Made by a program: the position numbers and the translations under genes. Positions 5,318 through 11,108 of a stretch of DNA of 11,108 nt are shown here, in pieces. Positions within the stretch are counted from its first letter, which is position 1; each line of letters starts with the position of its first letter. The stretch spans positions 1-11,108 of the forward strand of contig JANXVV010000431.1 of NCBI GenBank assembly GCA_025351525.1. The letters are read 5' to 3'. Origin of the DNA: Humisphaera sp. GTDB taxonomy: Bacteria; Planctomycetota; Phycisphaerae; Tepidisphaerales; Tepidisphaeraceae. The notes under the pieces were generated by a model. That model was given only the letters and a program-made list of their open reading frames with translations, was not told the DNA's origin and made no database searches.

Positions 5318-8248
5318 ATGCCCATCCATCGACGCGATTTGAAGCCGCCGTTCCTTCGTGCGTGCGGGTGCATCCTCATCGTGATGACGCTGTTCACGGG
5401 GCGGGCTTTCGCCGAGCGTGAAACGCCGAATGAAAACCTTTTGATCAAAAGTTCGCAGGCCGCCACATGGAATGAGGGGCCGACGAACGTGCTTCAACTG
5501 GACGGCCCGGTCGTCATCGAGTTGGATCAGACCCGGCTGACAGGGGACAGCGCGGTGGTCTGGATCAAGCCCGCCGCCGGAACCGTGCTGGAAGAGCAGC
5601 AGGCGGAGATCGCGGTCATCGGGCATGCGTCCCTGGTGCAACCGGACGGGATTTCGCGGAGCGGGGAGACGCTGTACGTCACCGCGACCATCCGCGGGAC
5701 GATTCGCGTGACCGCCGATCAACGTCTGGTCCGCAACTTATCCGAGAGCGACATTTACAAACGCGCGATGACGTTTCGCGTCACCGAACCGCTGCCCACG
5801 ACGCAGATCGCCAATGACAATTGGCTGATCAAACGGCCCTGGGGTACGCCGCAACCCCTGACGACATCGACCGCCACTTCGCAGCCGGCCTCATCGCCGC
5901 CCATCTCATTCTCGGCGGACAATACCGAGGGCACCAACACCAGCGAAGGACTTGTGGCCTTCGTGCTGACCGGCAACGTCAAACTTTTTCAACGGCGGCC
6001 GAACTCGGAATTTTTGGAGCTGCAGGCGCAGCGCGTCGTGCTGTTCACCACCCTGCACAATTTGTCGGATCTTCAAAAAAACAAATACACCAGCATCGAG
6101 CAGGCGATCACCGGGGCGTATCTGGAAGGAGATGTGCGGATTGTCTTCACGCCGTCCTCCGCCAAAAAAGCGGCCGAGCAGCGGTTGACCGGCAACCGCG
6201 TCTACTACGATTTCACCACCGATCGCGCGATTCTGACGCAGGCGGTCGTCCATACCTACAATCCTAAAACGCAGTCGCCGATGATCATGCGGGCCGAGAC
6301 GATTCGGCAACTTTCCGCCGGGGAATACACCGCCAATCATGCTCAGCTCACCACCAGTTCTTTCGCCACTCCGTCCTACAGCATCGGTCTCGGCAAAGCG
6401 TATGTGAGGCAGATTGAAACCGGTGACCCGCGCTATGGCACCTACTCGGAATTTGTCGGGCGGGATGCGACGTTCCAGGTCTACAACACACCCGTCTTCT
6501 ACCTGCCTTACGCCGCCGGAACGTTCGGCGAGCGCGGTTCGGTTTTTCGGAACTTTGAAACGTCTTCCAACTCGCGCTTCGGGCCAAGCGTCATCACCCA
6601 ATGGGGCCTGTTTGAAACGCTCGGCAAAGTGCCGCCCAAAAACACCGACATCACCTATCAGGCCGACTACTTCGGCAAGCGCGGCCCGGCGGCGGGATTG
6701 GATGGCCGCTATCAGGGCGGCACGGTCACGGATACCACGCGCGAACCGTGGTCGTTCAGCGGGGATTTCAGCGCGTTTCTCATTTACGATCACGGCAAAG
6801 ACAAACTCGACCGCAGCCGTCCCGATGTCATCCCCGCCAACGACGCGCGCGGCCGGCTTTTCCTCGAACACCAGCAGTTTCTTCCCGATGACTGGCAGGT
6901 GCAGCTCTCGCTCGGCTACAGTTCCGATGCGACGTTTCTGGAGGAATGGTATCAGGATGAGTTCTATACCCGCCGTCCGCAGGAAACTTCCATCTATTTG
7001 AAACACCAGCGCGATTCAGAAGCGTTGACGTTTCTGATCAGCAAGCAGATCAATCACTTCCCCACGTCCTCCGATGTCCAACAGGAACAGGCGGAAGTGG
7101 AGCGTTTGCCGGAGATCGGTTACCACCGGATCGGGGATGGAGTGCTGGCGGACAGCATGAGTTTCTTCAGCGACAATTCGATTTCGGCGCTCGACTTCAA
7201 CCGCAGCCGGGCGAGTCTGGCGCAGCAGGGTTTTGGCGTCGGGCAATCCCCGGGACTGCCCTCCTTTGGCACCACCGGCGAACCCGGCAACATCGTCTAT
7301 CGCGGCGACTTTCGGCAGGAGTTGGATTACCCGTTCACGGTCGGTCAATTCCGCGTCGTGCCGTATGTGCTGGGCCGCTACACCGTCTATTCCGACTCGC
7401 CGATGAAGGCCGGCAACAAAGAGCGGCTCTACACCGGCGCGGGCGTGCGATTCACCACCGCGTTCTGGAAGATCGACGACAGCGTGGTAAGCGAATTGTT
7501 CGATCTGCACCGCCTTCGCCATGTGATCGAGCCGGAGCTGAATCTATTCACCGGTGCGCAGACGATCAAGCGAAGCAACCTGCTTCAATACGATGAATCG
7601 GTCGATGAAATCAATGACATCACCGGCGGCCAACTTGCCCTGCATCAGCGCTGGCAAACCAAGCGCGGCGACGCAGGCCGTTGGCGAAATGTCGACGTGC
7701 TGGCCCTGAATGTCGAGGGGAATTTTTTCTCCCACAAACCGAATGATCCGCTGATTTCCCCCACCCGGTTTCGCGGGCTGTTTTTCGATTCGGTCCCGGA
7801 AGAATCGATCCCCCGCAACAGCCTGAATGCCGATGCCATCTGGCGAATCAGCGACACCACGGAGATTCTCTCCGATGTGCAGTACAACCTGGACAAGCAC
7901 GTCCTCGCCACCGCCTCCGGCGGCATCGCGGTGCAGCGTGGCGAGCGCATCTCCTACTTTCTCGGGCAGCGCTACATCGAACCGCTCAACTCCAACATCA
8001 CCACTTTCGCGATGACGTATCAGCTCACCCCGAAATACATCGCCGCGTTTCGGCAGAGCTTTGATTTCGGCATCCAGCACACCGTCTCAACGGACATCTC
8101 GCTGATCCGCCATTTCGACCGCTTCTTCGCGACGGTAAGCCTTCGATACGATGAGATCGGGAACAACAGCGGGTTCATGGTGAATATCACCCCTGAAGGT
8201 TTCGGGGCCGCAGGGAGCAGCGGGTTGCGGAGCGTGTTTCAGAGGTAG
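5318..8248 (+). CDS. lptD: LPS-assembly outer-membrane protein LptD (OstA/Imp-like)
   Basis: LptD is the beta-barrel translocon that inserts lipopolysaccharide into the outer leaflet of the outer membrane, receiving it from the periplasmic LptA bridge. Start: the ATG at 5318 gives 976 residues and a Sec signal (basic HRRDLK, hydrophobic CILIVMTLF, likely cleavage after AFA at 32). An AGGAAGAG lies 11 bases upstream. Residues 57-155 and 210-345 resemble the LptA-like periplasmic domain ('LTGDSAVVWI', 'VLTGNVKLF', 'LTGNRVYYDF'). Residues 385-400 (FQVYNTPVFYLPYAAG) match the conserved LptD segment leading into the barrel. The remainder is rich in alternating, aromatic-flanked strands, for example LGYSSDATFLEEWYQDEF at 532-549 and VSLRYDEIG near the end. 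A Ser/Thr/Pro linker lies at 180-200. The mature part contains no cysteine, so the disulfides known from E. coli LptD are absent. No lptE-like gene is nearby. Confidence 0.9.
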   Translation: MPIHRRDLKPPFLRACGCILIVMTLFTGRAFAERETPNENLLIKSSQAATWNEGPTNVLQLDGPVVIELDQTRLTGDSAVVWIKPAAGTVLEEQQAEIAVIGHASLVQPDGISRSGETLYVTATIRGTIRVTADQRLVRNLSESDIYKRAMTFRVTEPLPTTQIANDNWLIKRPWGTPQPLTTSTATSQPASSPPISFSADNTEGTNTSEGLVAFVLTGNVKLFQRRPNSEFLELQAQRVVLFTTLHNLSDLQKNKYTSIEQAITGAYLEGDVRIVFTPSSAKKAAEQRLTGNRVYYDFTTDRAILTQAVVHTYNPKTQSPMIMRAETIRQLSAGEYTANHAQLTTSSFATPSYSIGLGKAYVRQIETGDPRYGTYSEFVGRDATFQVYNTPVFYLPYAAGTFGERGSVFRNFETSSNSRFGPSVITQWGLFETLGKVPPKNTDITYQADYFGKRGPAAGLDGRYQGGTVTDTTREPWSFSGDFSAFLIYDHGKDKLDRSRPDVIPANDARGRLFLEHQQFLPDDWQVQLSLGYSSDATFLEEWYQDEFYTRRPQETSIYLKHQRDSEALTFLISKQINHFPTSSDVQQEQAEVERLPEIGYHRIGDGVLADSMSFFSDNSISALDFNRSRASLAQQGFGVGQSPGLPSFGTTGEPGNIVYRGDFRQELDYPFTVGQFRVVPYVLGRYTVYSDSPMKAGNKERLYTGAGVRFTTAFWKIDDSVVSELFDLHRLRHVIEPELNLFTGAQTIKRSNLLQYDESVDEINDITGGQLALHQRWQTKRGDAGRWRNVDVLALNVEGNFFSHKPNDPLISPTRFRGLFFDSVPEESIPRNSLNADAIWRISDTTEILSDVQYNLDKHVLATASGGIAVQRGERISYFLGQRYIEPLNSNITTFAMTYQLTPKYIAAFRQSFDFGIQHTVSTDISLIRHFDRFFATVSLRYDEIGNNSGFMVNITPEGFGAAGSSGLRSVFQR

Positions 8249-8303
8249 AGCTATGCGGCGGATCGCGAATGAGAATGATGGGCAGTGCCATCACATTCAT
8301 GAT

Positions 8304-8464
8304 CTCCGGTCCCCTCCCCCCATGTATTCATGGGGGGAGGGTTAGGGTGAGGGGTTTTTTCTTCTCGGTGAGAATAGGTGAGATTTCTCGACTCGGCGAA
8401 ATAAAAAGGCAAGACCCCTCACCCTAACCTTCCCCCCGGATTACCGGGGGGAGGGGACCGGAAA
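8304..8464. repeat. Nested inverted repeat, 161 bp
   Basis: The outer arms are about 50 bases each. CTCCGGTCCCCTCCCCCC (from 8304) through GGTTAGGGTGAGGGGT (to 8355) mirrors ACCCCTCACCCTAACC (from 8414) through GGGGGGAGGGGACCGG (to 8461). Each arm folds on its own: the left as a perfect 13-bp stem with a TATT loop (8312-8341), the right as CCCCCCGG-ATTA-CCGGGGGG. A TTTTTT run (8355-8360) lies 14 bases past the left stem, so it might help end the lptD transcript. The arm sequence is of a kind I recall as common between genes in several GC-rich phyla. Confidence 0.85.
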
Positions 8465-8556
8465 TCTCAAATGCGATGAATCTGGAACGTTGGGCGGGTG
8501 ATCGTGTCCCGCATTTCCTGCGGATGAAATTCTTCCGGGGCGACAGTCGTTGCGGA

Positions 8557-8592
8557 ATCCGGGTCGTCGCTTTCAGCTCCGATCCCGGCGTG
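8557..8592 (+). repeat. Dispersed repeat copy 1 (partner at 9878-9913)
   Basis: ATCCGGGTCGTCGC, six variable bases, then CTCCGATCCCGGCGTG. It matches 9878-9913 in the same orientation with three mismatches in 36 bases. This copy lacks the left arm (CACGCCGGG) that makes the other copy palindromic, so it looks truncated. Confidence 0.75.
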
Positions 8593-8612
8593 GAGAACGT
8601 TGTTGTCGGCGC

Positions 8613-8645
8613 AAAAAAGAAGGCAGATCCGAGGATCTGCCTTCT
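8613..8645 (-). terminator. Rho-independent terminator of rpsL-rpsG
   Basis: On the minus strand a perfect 12-bp stem AGAAGGCAGATC / GATCTGCCTTCT with a CTCG loop (8618-8645) is followed at once by a run of Ts (8618-8613). It begins 26 bases after the rpsG stop. On the plus strand a TTTTTT run (8651-8656) lies 5 bases past the stem, so it may act in both directions and also stop transcripts coming from lptD. Confidence 0.88.
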
Positions 8646-8670
8646 GTGGATTTTTTAGCTGCAAACCGGA

Positions 8671-9147
8671 TCACCAGGCGAAGTGGGCGAACGCCTTGTT
8701 CGCATCGGCCATGCGGTGGGTTTGTTCGCGGGTGTTCATCGCCTTGCCTTCCTTCTTGTACGCCGCGCCGAGTTCATCGGCCAGACGATCCGACATCGGG
8801 CGGCCACCGCCCTCACGGCAGGCGCCGATCAACCAGCGGAACGCCAGACTCTGCTGCCGTCGCTTATTGACCTGCATCGGAACCTGATAGTTCGCCCCGC
8901 CCACCCGGCGGCTGCGGACCTCGACATACGGCTTCACATTGTCGATCGCCGTCTGAAAAATCTCCAACGGCGGGACATCGGCGATCTTCTTGCTGATCTT
9001 TTCCAACGCATCGTACACGATCTTTTGGGCGACCGACTTCTTGCCGTCCCACATGATGCAGTTGATGAACTTCGAGAGCAGCTTGCTGTTGAAGCGGGGG
9101 TCCGGCTTCAACATTTCTTCCGAGGAGGTGAACTTCTTAAAGGCCAT
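8671..9147 (-). CDS. rpsG: 30S ribosomal protein S7
   Basis: S7 nucleates folding of the 3' major domain of 16S rRNA and sits at the head of the small subunit near the E site. The 158-residue product is close to the usual 156. The S7 signature appears at residues 16-49 (DPRFNSKLLSKFINCIMWDG then KKSVAQKIVYDAL), with RVGGANYQVPMQV at 81-93, MNTREQTHRMADANKAFAHF at 137-156 and RW-LIGACREGGGRPMSDRLADE at 104-125. An upstream in-frame ATG at 9192 would add 15 unrelated residues. The ATG at 9147, with GGAAAG 7 bases before it, is preferred. It lies downstream of rpsL, with 156 bases between including a perfect palindrome, and ends at an intrinsic terminator rather than continuing into fusA. Confidence 0.97.
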   Translation of the reverse strand: MAFKKFTSSEEMLKPDPRFNSKLLSKFINCIMWDGKKSVAQKIVYDALEKISKKIADVPPLEIFQTAIDNVKPYVEVRSRRVGGANYQVPMQVNKRRQQSLAFRWLIGACREGGGRPMSDRLADELGAAYKKEGKAMNTREQTHRMADANKAFAHFAW

Positions 9148-9240
9148 GATCTGACTTTCCGTTTCTGTTTCTCCCTGGCGTTCAAGCAACACACTTGAAT
9201 GACAGGAATACTCCGGAGATTTTTGAGTAGGGTTACTTTA

Positions 9241-9282
9241 ATAGCCGAGGGCGGAAGCCCCGGGGCTTCCGCCCTCGGCTAT
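9241..9282. repeat. Perfect 42-bp palindrome between rpsL and rpsG
   Basis: ATAGCCGAGGGCGGAAGCCC plus C is followed directly by its exact complement, giving two 21-base arms with no spacer. It sits inside the presumed rpsL-rpsG transcript, 21 bases after the rpsL stop and 93 bases before the rpsG start. No T-tract follows on either strand. It may weaken read-through or act as a processing or stability hairpin. Its form suggests a dispersed repeat rather than a dedicated terminator. Confidence 0.9.
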
Positions 9283-9303
9283 CATCAATTCAATTTGAAG
9301 AAC

Positions 9304-9675
<372 letters not shown>

Positions 9676-9777
9676 TGATATTCCCTGCAAATCCTTCGTC
9701 TTCTCGCGGCTGAAATTCTGAAACGCAAGCGCGATACCTGCTCCGAACCCAGCTTCCCGCGAATCGGAAAGAGAGGC

Positions 9778-9806
9778 ATCATACGGGGTCTTTTCCAGAC
9801 TCGCAA
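9778..9806 (-). promoter_or_regulatory. Promoter of the rpsL-rpsG operon
   Basis: On the minus strand TTGCGA (9801-9806) and TATGAT (9778-9783) are spaced by 17 bases. Transcription would begin near 9771 and leave a leader of about 95 bases before rpsL, long enough for leader-based control, though I recognise no specific ribosomal-protein binding structure in it. Confidence 0.7.
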
Positions 9807-9868
9807 GTGGCGGTGACGCTCAACTCAAACAGTATTTCCGAATTAGAGCCGCTTCGCATGTGTTTTAG

Positions 9869-9913
9869 CACGCCGGGATCCGGGTCGTCGCCTGCGGCTC
9901 CGATCCCGGCGTG
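9869..9913. repeat. Dispersed palindromic repeat copy 2 (12-bp arms)
   Basis: CACGCCGGGATC (9869-9880) and GATCCCGGCGTG (9902-9913) are exact inverted repeats around a 21-base loop. The inner 36 bases recur at 8557-8592 in the same direction. The two copies flank the rpsL-rpsG operon. Confidence 0.85.
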
Positions 9914-9940
9914 AACTTCAGGGTTCGCGCTTTCCATCAC

Positions 9941-9969
9941 TTCACCTTTTACTCCTTTCCAATTATTCT
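9941..9969 (+). promoter_or_regulatory. Possible mtnP promoter giving a leaderless transcript
   Basis: TTCACC (9941-9946) and TATTCT (9964-9969) are 17 bases apart, each matching four of six consensus positions. The predicted transcription start falls on or beside the A of the mtnP ATG (9976). No Shine-Dalgarno sequence precedes that ATG, which agrees with leaderless initiation. Confidence 0.35.
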
Positions 9970-9975
9970 TAAACC

Positions 9976-10902
9976 ATGCCAGAAATCAAAGTAGGATTGA
10001 TCGGAGGTTCAGGACTCGCCCAAGCTCTTAGCGCGCAGACCGATGGAGTTCGCCATGACGTCGATACGCCGTTCGGCAAGCCCAGCGACGCGATCGTCGA
10101 GACGAAGTGGGCGGGCCTGCCGGTTTATTTTTTATCGCGGCATGGGCCGGGACACCTGCTGAACCCTTCACAGGTGCCTTACCAAGCGAATATTTTTGCC
10201 CTCAAAAAGCTCGGATGCACTCATATCATTGCCAGCGGTGCCGTGGGAAGTTTGCGGGAGGAATACAAGCCGCGCGATCTGGTGATTGCCGATCAGGTGA
10301 TCGACAAGACGCATCGGCGGGCGGGAACGTTTTATCAGAACGCCGCCGTGCATGTGGAATTTGCGGAGCCGTTTTGCCCGGTGTTACGCCGCATTCTGCT
10401 GGAGGCGGGGAAGTCGGGAGATAAGCCCGCCGATTCTCCATTTCAAGTCCACGATCGGGGTTGTTATGTCGCGATGGAAGGGCCGGCGTTTTCGACGCGG
10501 GCTGAAAGTCTGATGCACCGGATGTGGGGCGGCGATTTGATCGGCATGACCGCGATGCCCGAGGCCAAACTGGCCCGGGAAGCGGAAATGAGCTATGCCC
10601 TCATCGCGCTGGTGACGGACTATGATTGCTGGCGGACCATTGCGGCATTAAGTGATACGACCAAACCGCCGGTGGACCCGTTTTCACTTTTGAAGGAAAT
10701 CATCGGGAACCTTGAGGCGGCATCTAATAATGCCATCGGACTGATGCAGCGAGCGGTTGAATTGATGGCGGGTCGAACGGAAGAGTTGATTCATTGCCCG
10801 GCCCACCATGCGCTCAAACTCGCGATCTGGTCGGATAAGGCGAAAATGGACCCGGCGGAAGTGCAACGTCTGGCACCGCTGTGGATGAAGTATTTTGAGT
10901 GA
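9976..10902 (+). CDS. mtnP: S-methyl-5'-thioadenosine phosphorylase (MTAP)
   Basis: MTAP cleaves 5'-methylthioadenosine with phosphate to adenine and 5-methylthioribose 1-phosphate, the first step of methionine salvage after polyamine and related syntheses, in the cytoplasm. The 308-residue protein has the family motifs in order: GLIGGSGL (7-14, phosphate loop), RHGPGH (55-60), VPYQANIFALKKLG (67-80), SGAVGSLRE (87-95), DLVIADQVIDKTHRR (101-115), MEGPAFSTRAES (167-178), IGMTAMPEAKLARE (189-202) and TDYDCW (214-219). The aspartates of TDYDCW recognise the 6-amino group of adenine and favour MTAP over inosine/guanosine phosphorylase. Gly190 replaces the Asn of human MTAP, a variant I also recall from bacterial enzymes. 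The start is fixed by the conserved N-terminus, although no ribosome binding site is visible. No other salvage gene is in the window. Methylthioinosine phosphorylase is less likely given TDYDCW. Confidence 0.94.
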   Translation: MPEIKVGLIGGSGLAQALSAQTDGVRHDVDTPFGKPSDAIVETKWAGLPVYFLSRHGPGHLLNPSQVPYQANIFALKKLGCTHIIASGAVGSLREEYKPRDLVIADQVIDKTHRRAGTFYQNAAVHVEFAEPFCPVLRRILLEAGKSGDKPADSPFQVHDRGCYVAMEGPAFSTRAESLMHRMWGGDLIGMTAMPEAKLAREAEMSYALIALVTDYDCWRTIAALSDTTKPPVDPFSLLKEIIGNLEAASNNAIGLMQRAVELMAGRTEELIHCPAHHALKLAIWSDKAKMDPAEVQRLAPLWMKYFE

Positions 10903-10918
10903 CGACGCTCGATCCTTA

Positions 10919-10998
10919 TTATTTAGCCGTCTCGCTTGCGAGGCGCGTCCGACCGATTGTCCTGCCAGACGCGCCTCGCAAGCGATACGGCTAAATAA
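10919..10998. repeat. 31-bp inverted repeat downstream of mtnP
   Basis: The left arm (10919-10949, starting TTATTTAGCCGT) and the right arm (10968-10998, ending ACGGCTAAATAA) pair over 31 bases with one mismatch and an 18-base loop. It starts 17 bases after the mtnP stop. The A/T-rich outer ends do not make a strong T-tract, so a role in transcription termination is possible but not shown. It looks like another dispersed palindrome. Confidence 0.85.
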
Positions 10999-11033
10999 GA
11001 CGAAGCATTTAAACCGTTTGCCATGGAACATCC

Positions 11034-11108
11034 ATGCTATCAGCCCGCAAAAAACACGTCGGTTGTTTCAACGCTTGGTTTCCGCTTGCAATGCTCGCGG
11101 TGTTTCTC
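11034..11108 (+). CDS. Possible N-terminus of an exported or membrane protein (cut by right edge)
   Basis: An ATG at 11034 opens a frame to the window end (25 residues) reading MLSARKKHVGCFNAWF then PLAMLAVFL. The basic n-region followed by a hydrophobic stretch looks like the beginning of a signal peptide or signal anchor. A weak GGAA lies 6 bases upstream. Another ATG at 11023 opens a different frame without a hydrophobic segment. With only 25 residues, no function can be given and the gene itself is uncertain. Confidence 0.35.
   Translation, partial: MLSARKKHVGCFNAWFPLAMLAVFL

Larger units (their letters stand above)
8249..8670. other. 422-bp convergent gap between lptD and rpsG
   Basis: Holds a nested inverted repeat (8304-8464), a dispersed-repeat copy (8557-8592) and the rpsG terminator (8613-8645). 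Open frames of about 60 residues exist on both strands (8467-8664), but they run through the terminator and the dispersed repeat, and I do not call them. The stretch 8466-8550 is unique sequence with nothing recognisable. Confidence 0.75.
9676..9975. other. 300-bp divergent gap between rpsL and mtnP
   Basis: Carries the rpsL promoter (9778-9806, minus strand), the rpsL leader of about 95 bases (9676-9771), a dispersed palindromic repeat (9869-9913) and a possible mtnP promoter (9941-9969). No rpoC end is present, so rpsL is not directly downstream of rpoBC here. Confidence 0.8.

Noticed and set aside
5906..7006. 366-residue minus-strand frame within lptD
   Set aside because: No recognisable domain or ribosome site, and it lies opposite a clear LptD.
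8312..8360. Calling the C/G-run hairpin an intrinsic terminator of lptD
   Set aside because: The T-run lies 14 bases beyond the stem, too far for a standard rho-independent terminator.
8467..8664. 65-residue minus-strand frame after rpsG
   Set aside because: Its start codon region lies within the rpsG terminator and its middle is the dispersed repeat (AGIGAESDDPDS); a decayed gene end is possible but unsupported.
8683..9198. 171-residue plus-strand frame opposite rpsG
   Set aside because: Shadow of the S7 coding sequence.

Overview
This GC-rich window looks like ordinary chromosome from a Gram-negative-type (LptD-bearing), flagellated bacterium. My best guess is a planctomycete, possibly of the Phycisphaerae. 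The reasons are an LptD with a long N-terminal part, a FliD with many flagellin-type repeats, and the GC-rich palindromic repeat families filling almost every gap between genes. This placement is inference from style and remembered family resemblance, not from a phylogenetic marker search.

Layout from left to right. (1) 1-857, minus strand: a lipoprotein with two SPOR-like modules, cut by the left edge and preceded by its own promoter. (2) 858-1337: a divergent spacer holding a ~200-bp element bounded by inverted repeats, then three 10-bp direct repeats and a palindrome. (3) 1338-5226, plus strand: a flagellar block of a 71-residue unknown protein, the filament cap protein FliD (923 residues) and, after a repeat-filled gap, its neighbour FliS, the flagellin chaperone. 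(4) 5251-8248, plus strand: the outer-membrane LPS-assembly protein gene lptD, with a near-consensus sigma-70 promoter just upstream. (5) 8249-8670: a convergent gap with a large nested inverted repeat and the rpsG terminator. (6) 8671-9675, minus strand: rpsL-rpsG (ribosomal proteins S12 and S7), with a 42-bp perfect palindrome between them and no fusA or tuf following. (7) 9676-9975: a divergent promoter region. (8) 9976-10902, plus strand: mtnP (methylthioadenosine phosphorylase), perhaps leaderless. (9) 10919-10998: another long inverted repeat. (10) From 11034: the possible start of a secreted or membrane protein cut by the right edge.

Functionally, FliD and FliS belong to flagellar filament assembly and LptD to outer-membrane biogenesis. 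S12 and S7 are 30S ribosomal subunit proteins, and MtnP belongs to methionine salvage. They share no single pathway beyond the fliD/fliS pairing. I found no transposase, phage gene, defence system, CRISPR array, tRNA or rRNA. The most unusual content is non-coding: about seven inverted-repeat elements of several families, an operator-like repeat array in front of the flagellar genes, and an S12 protein with arginine where lysine 88 is usual.
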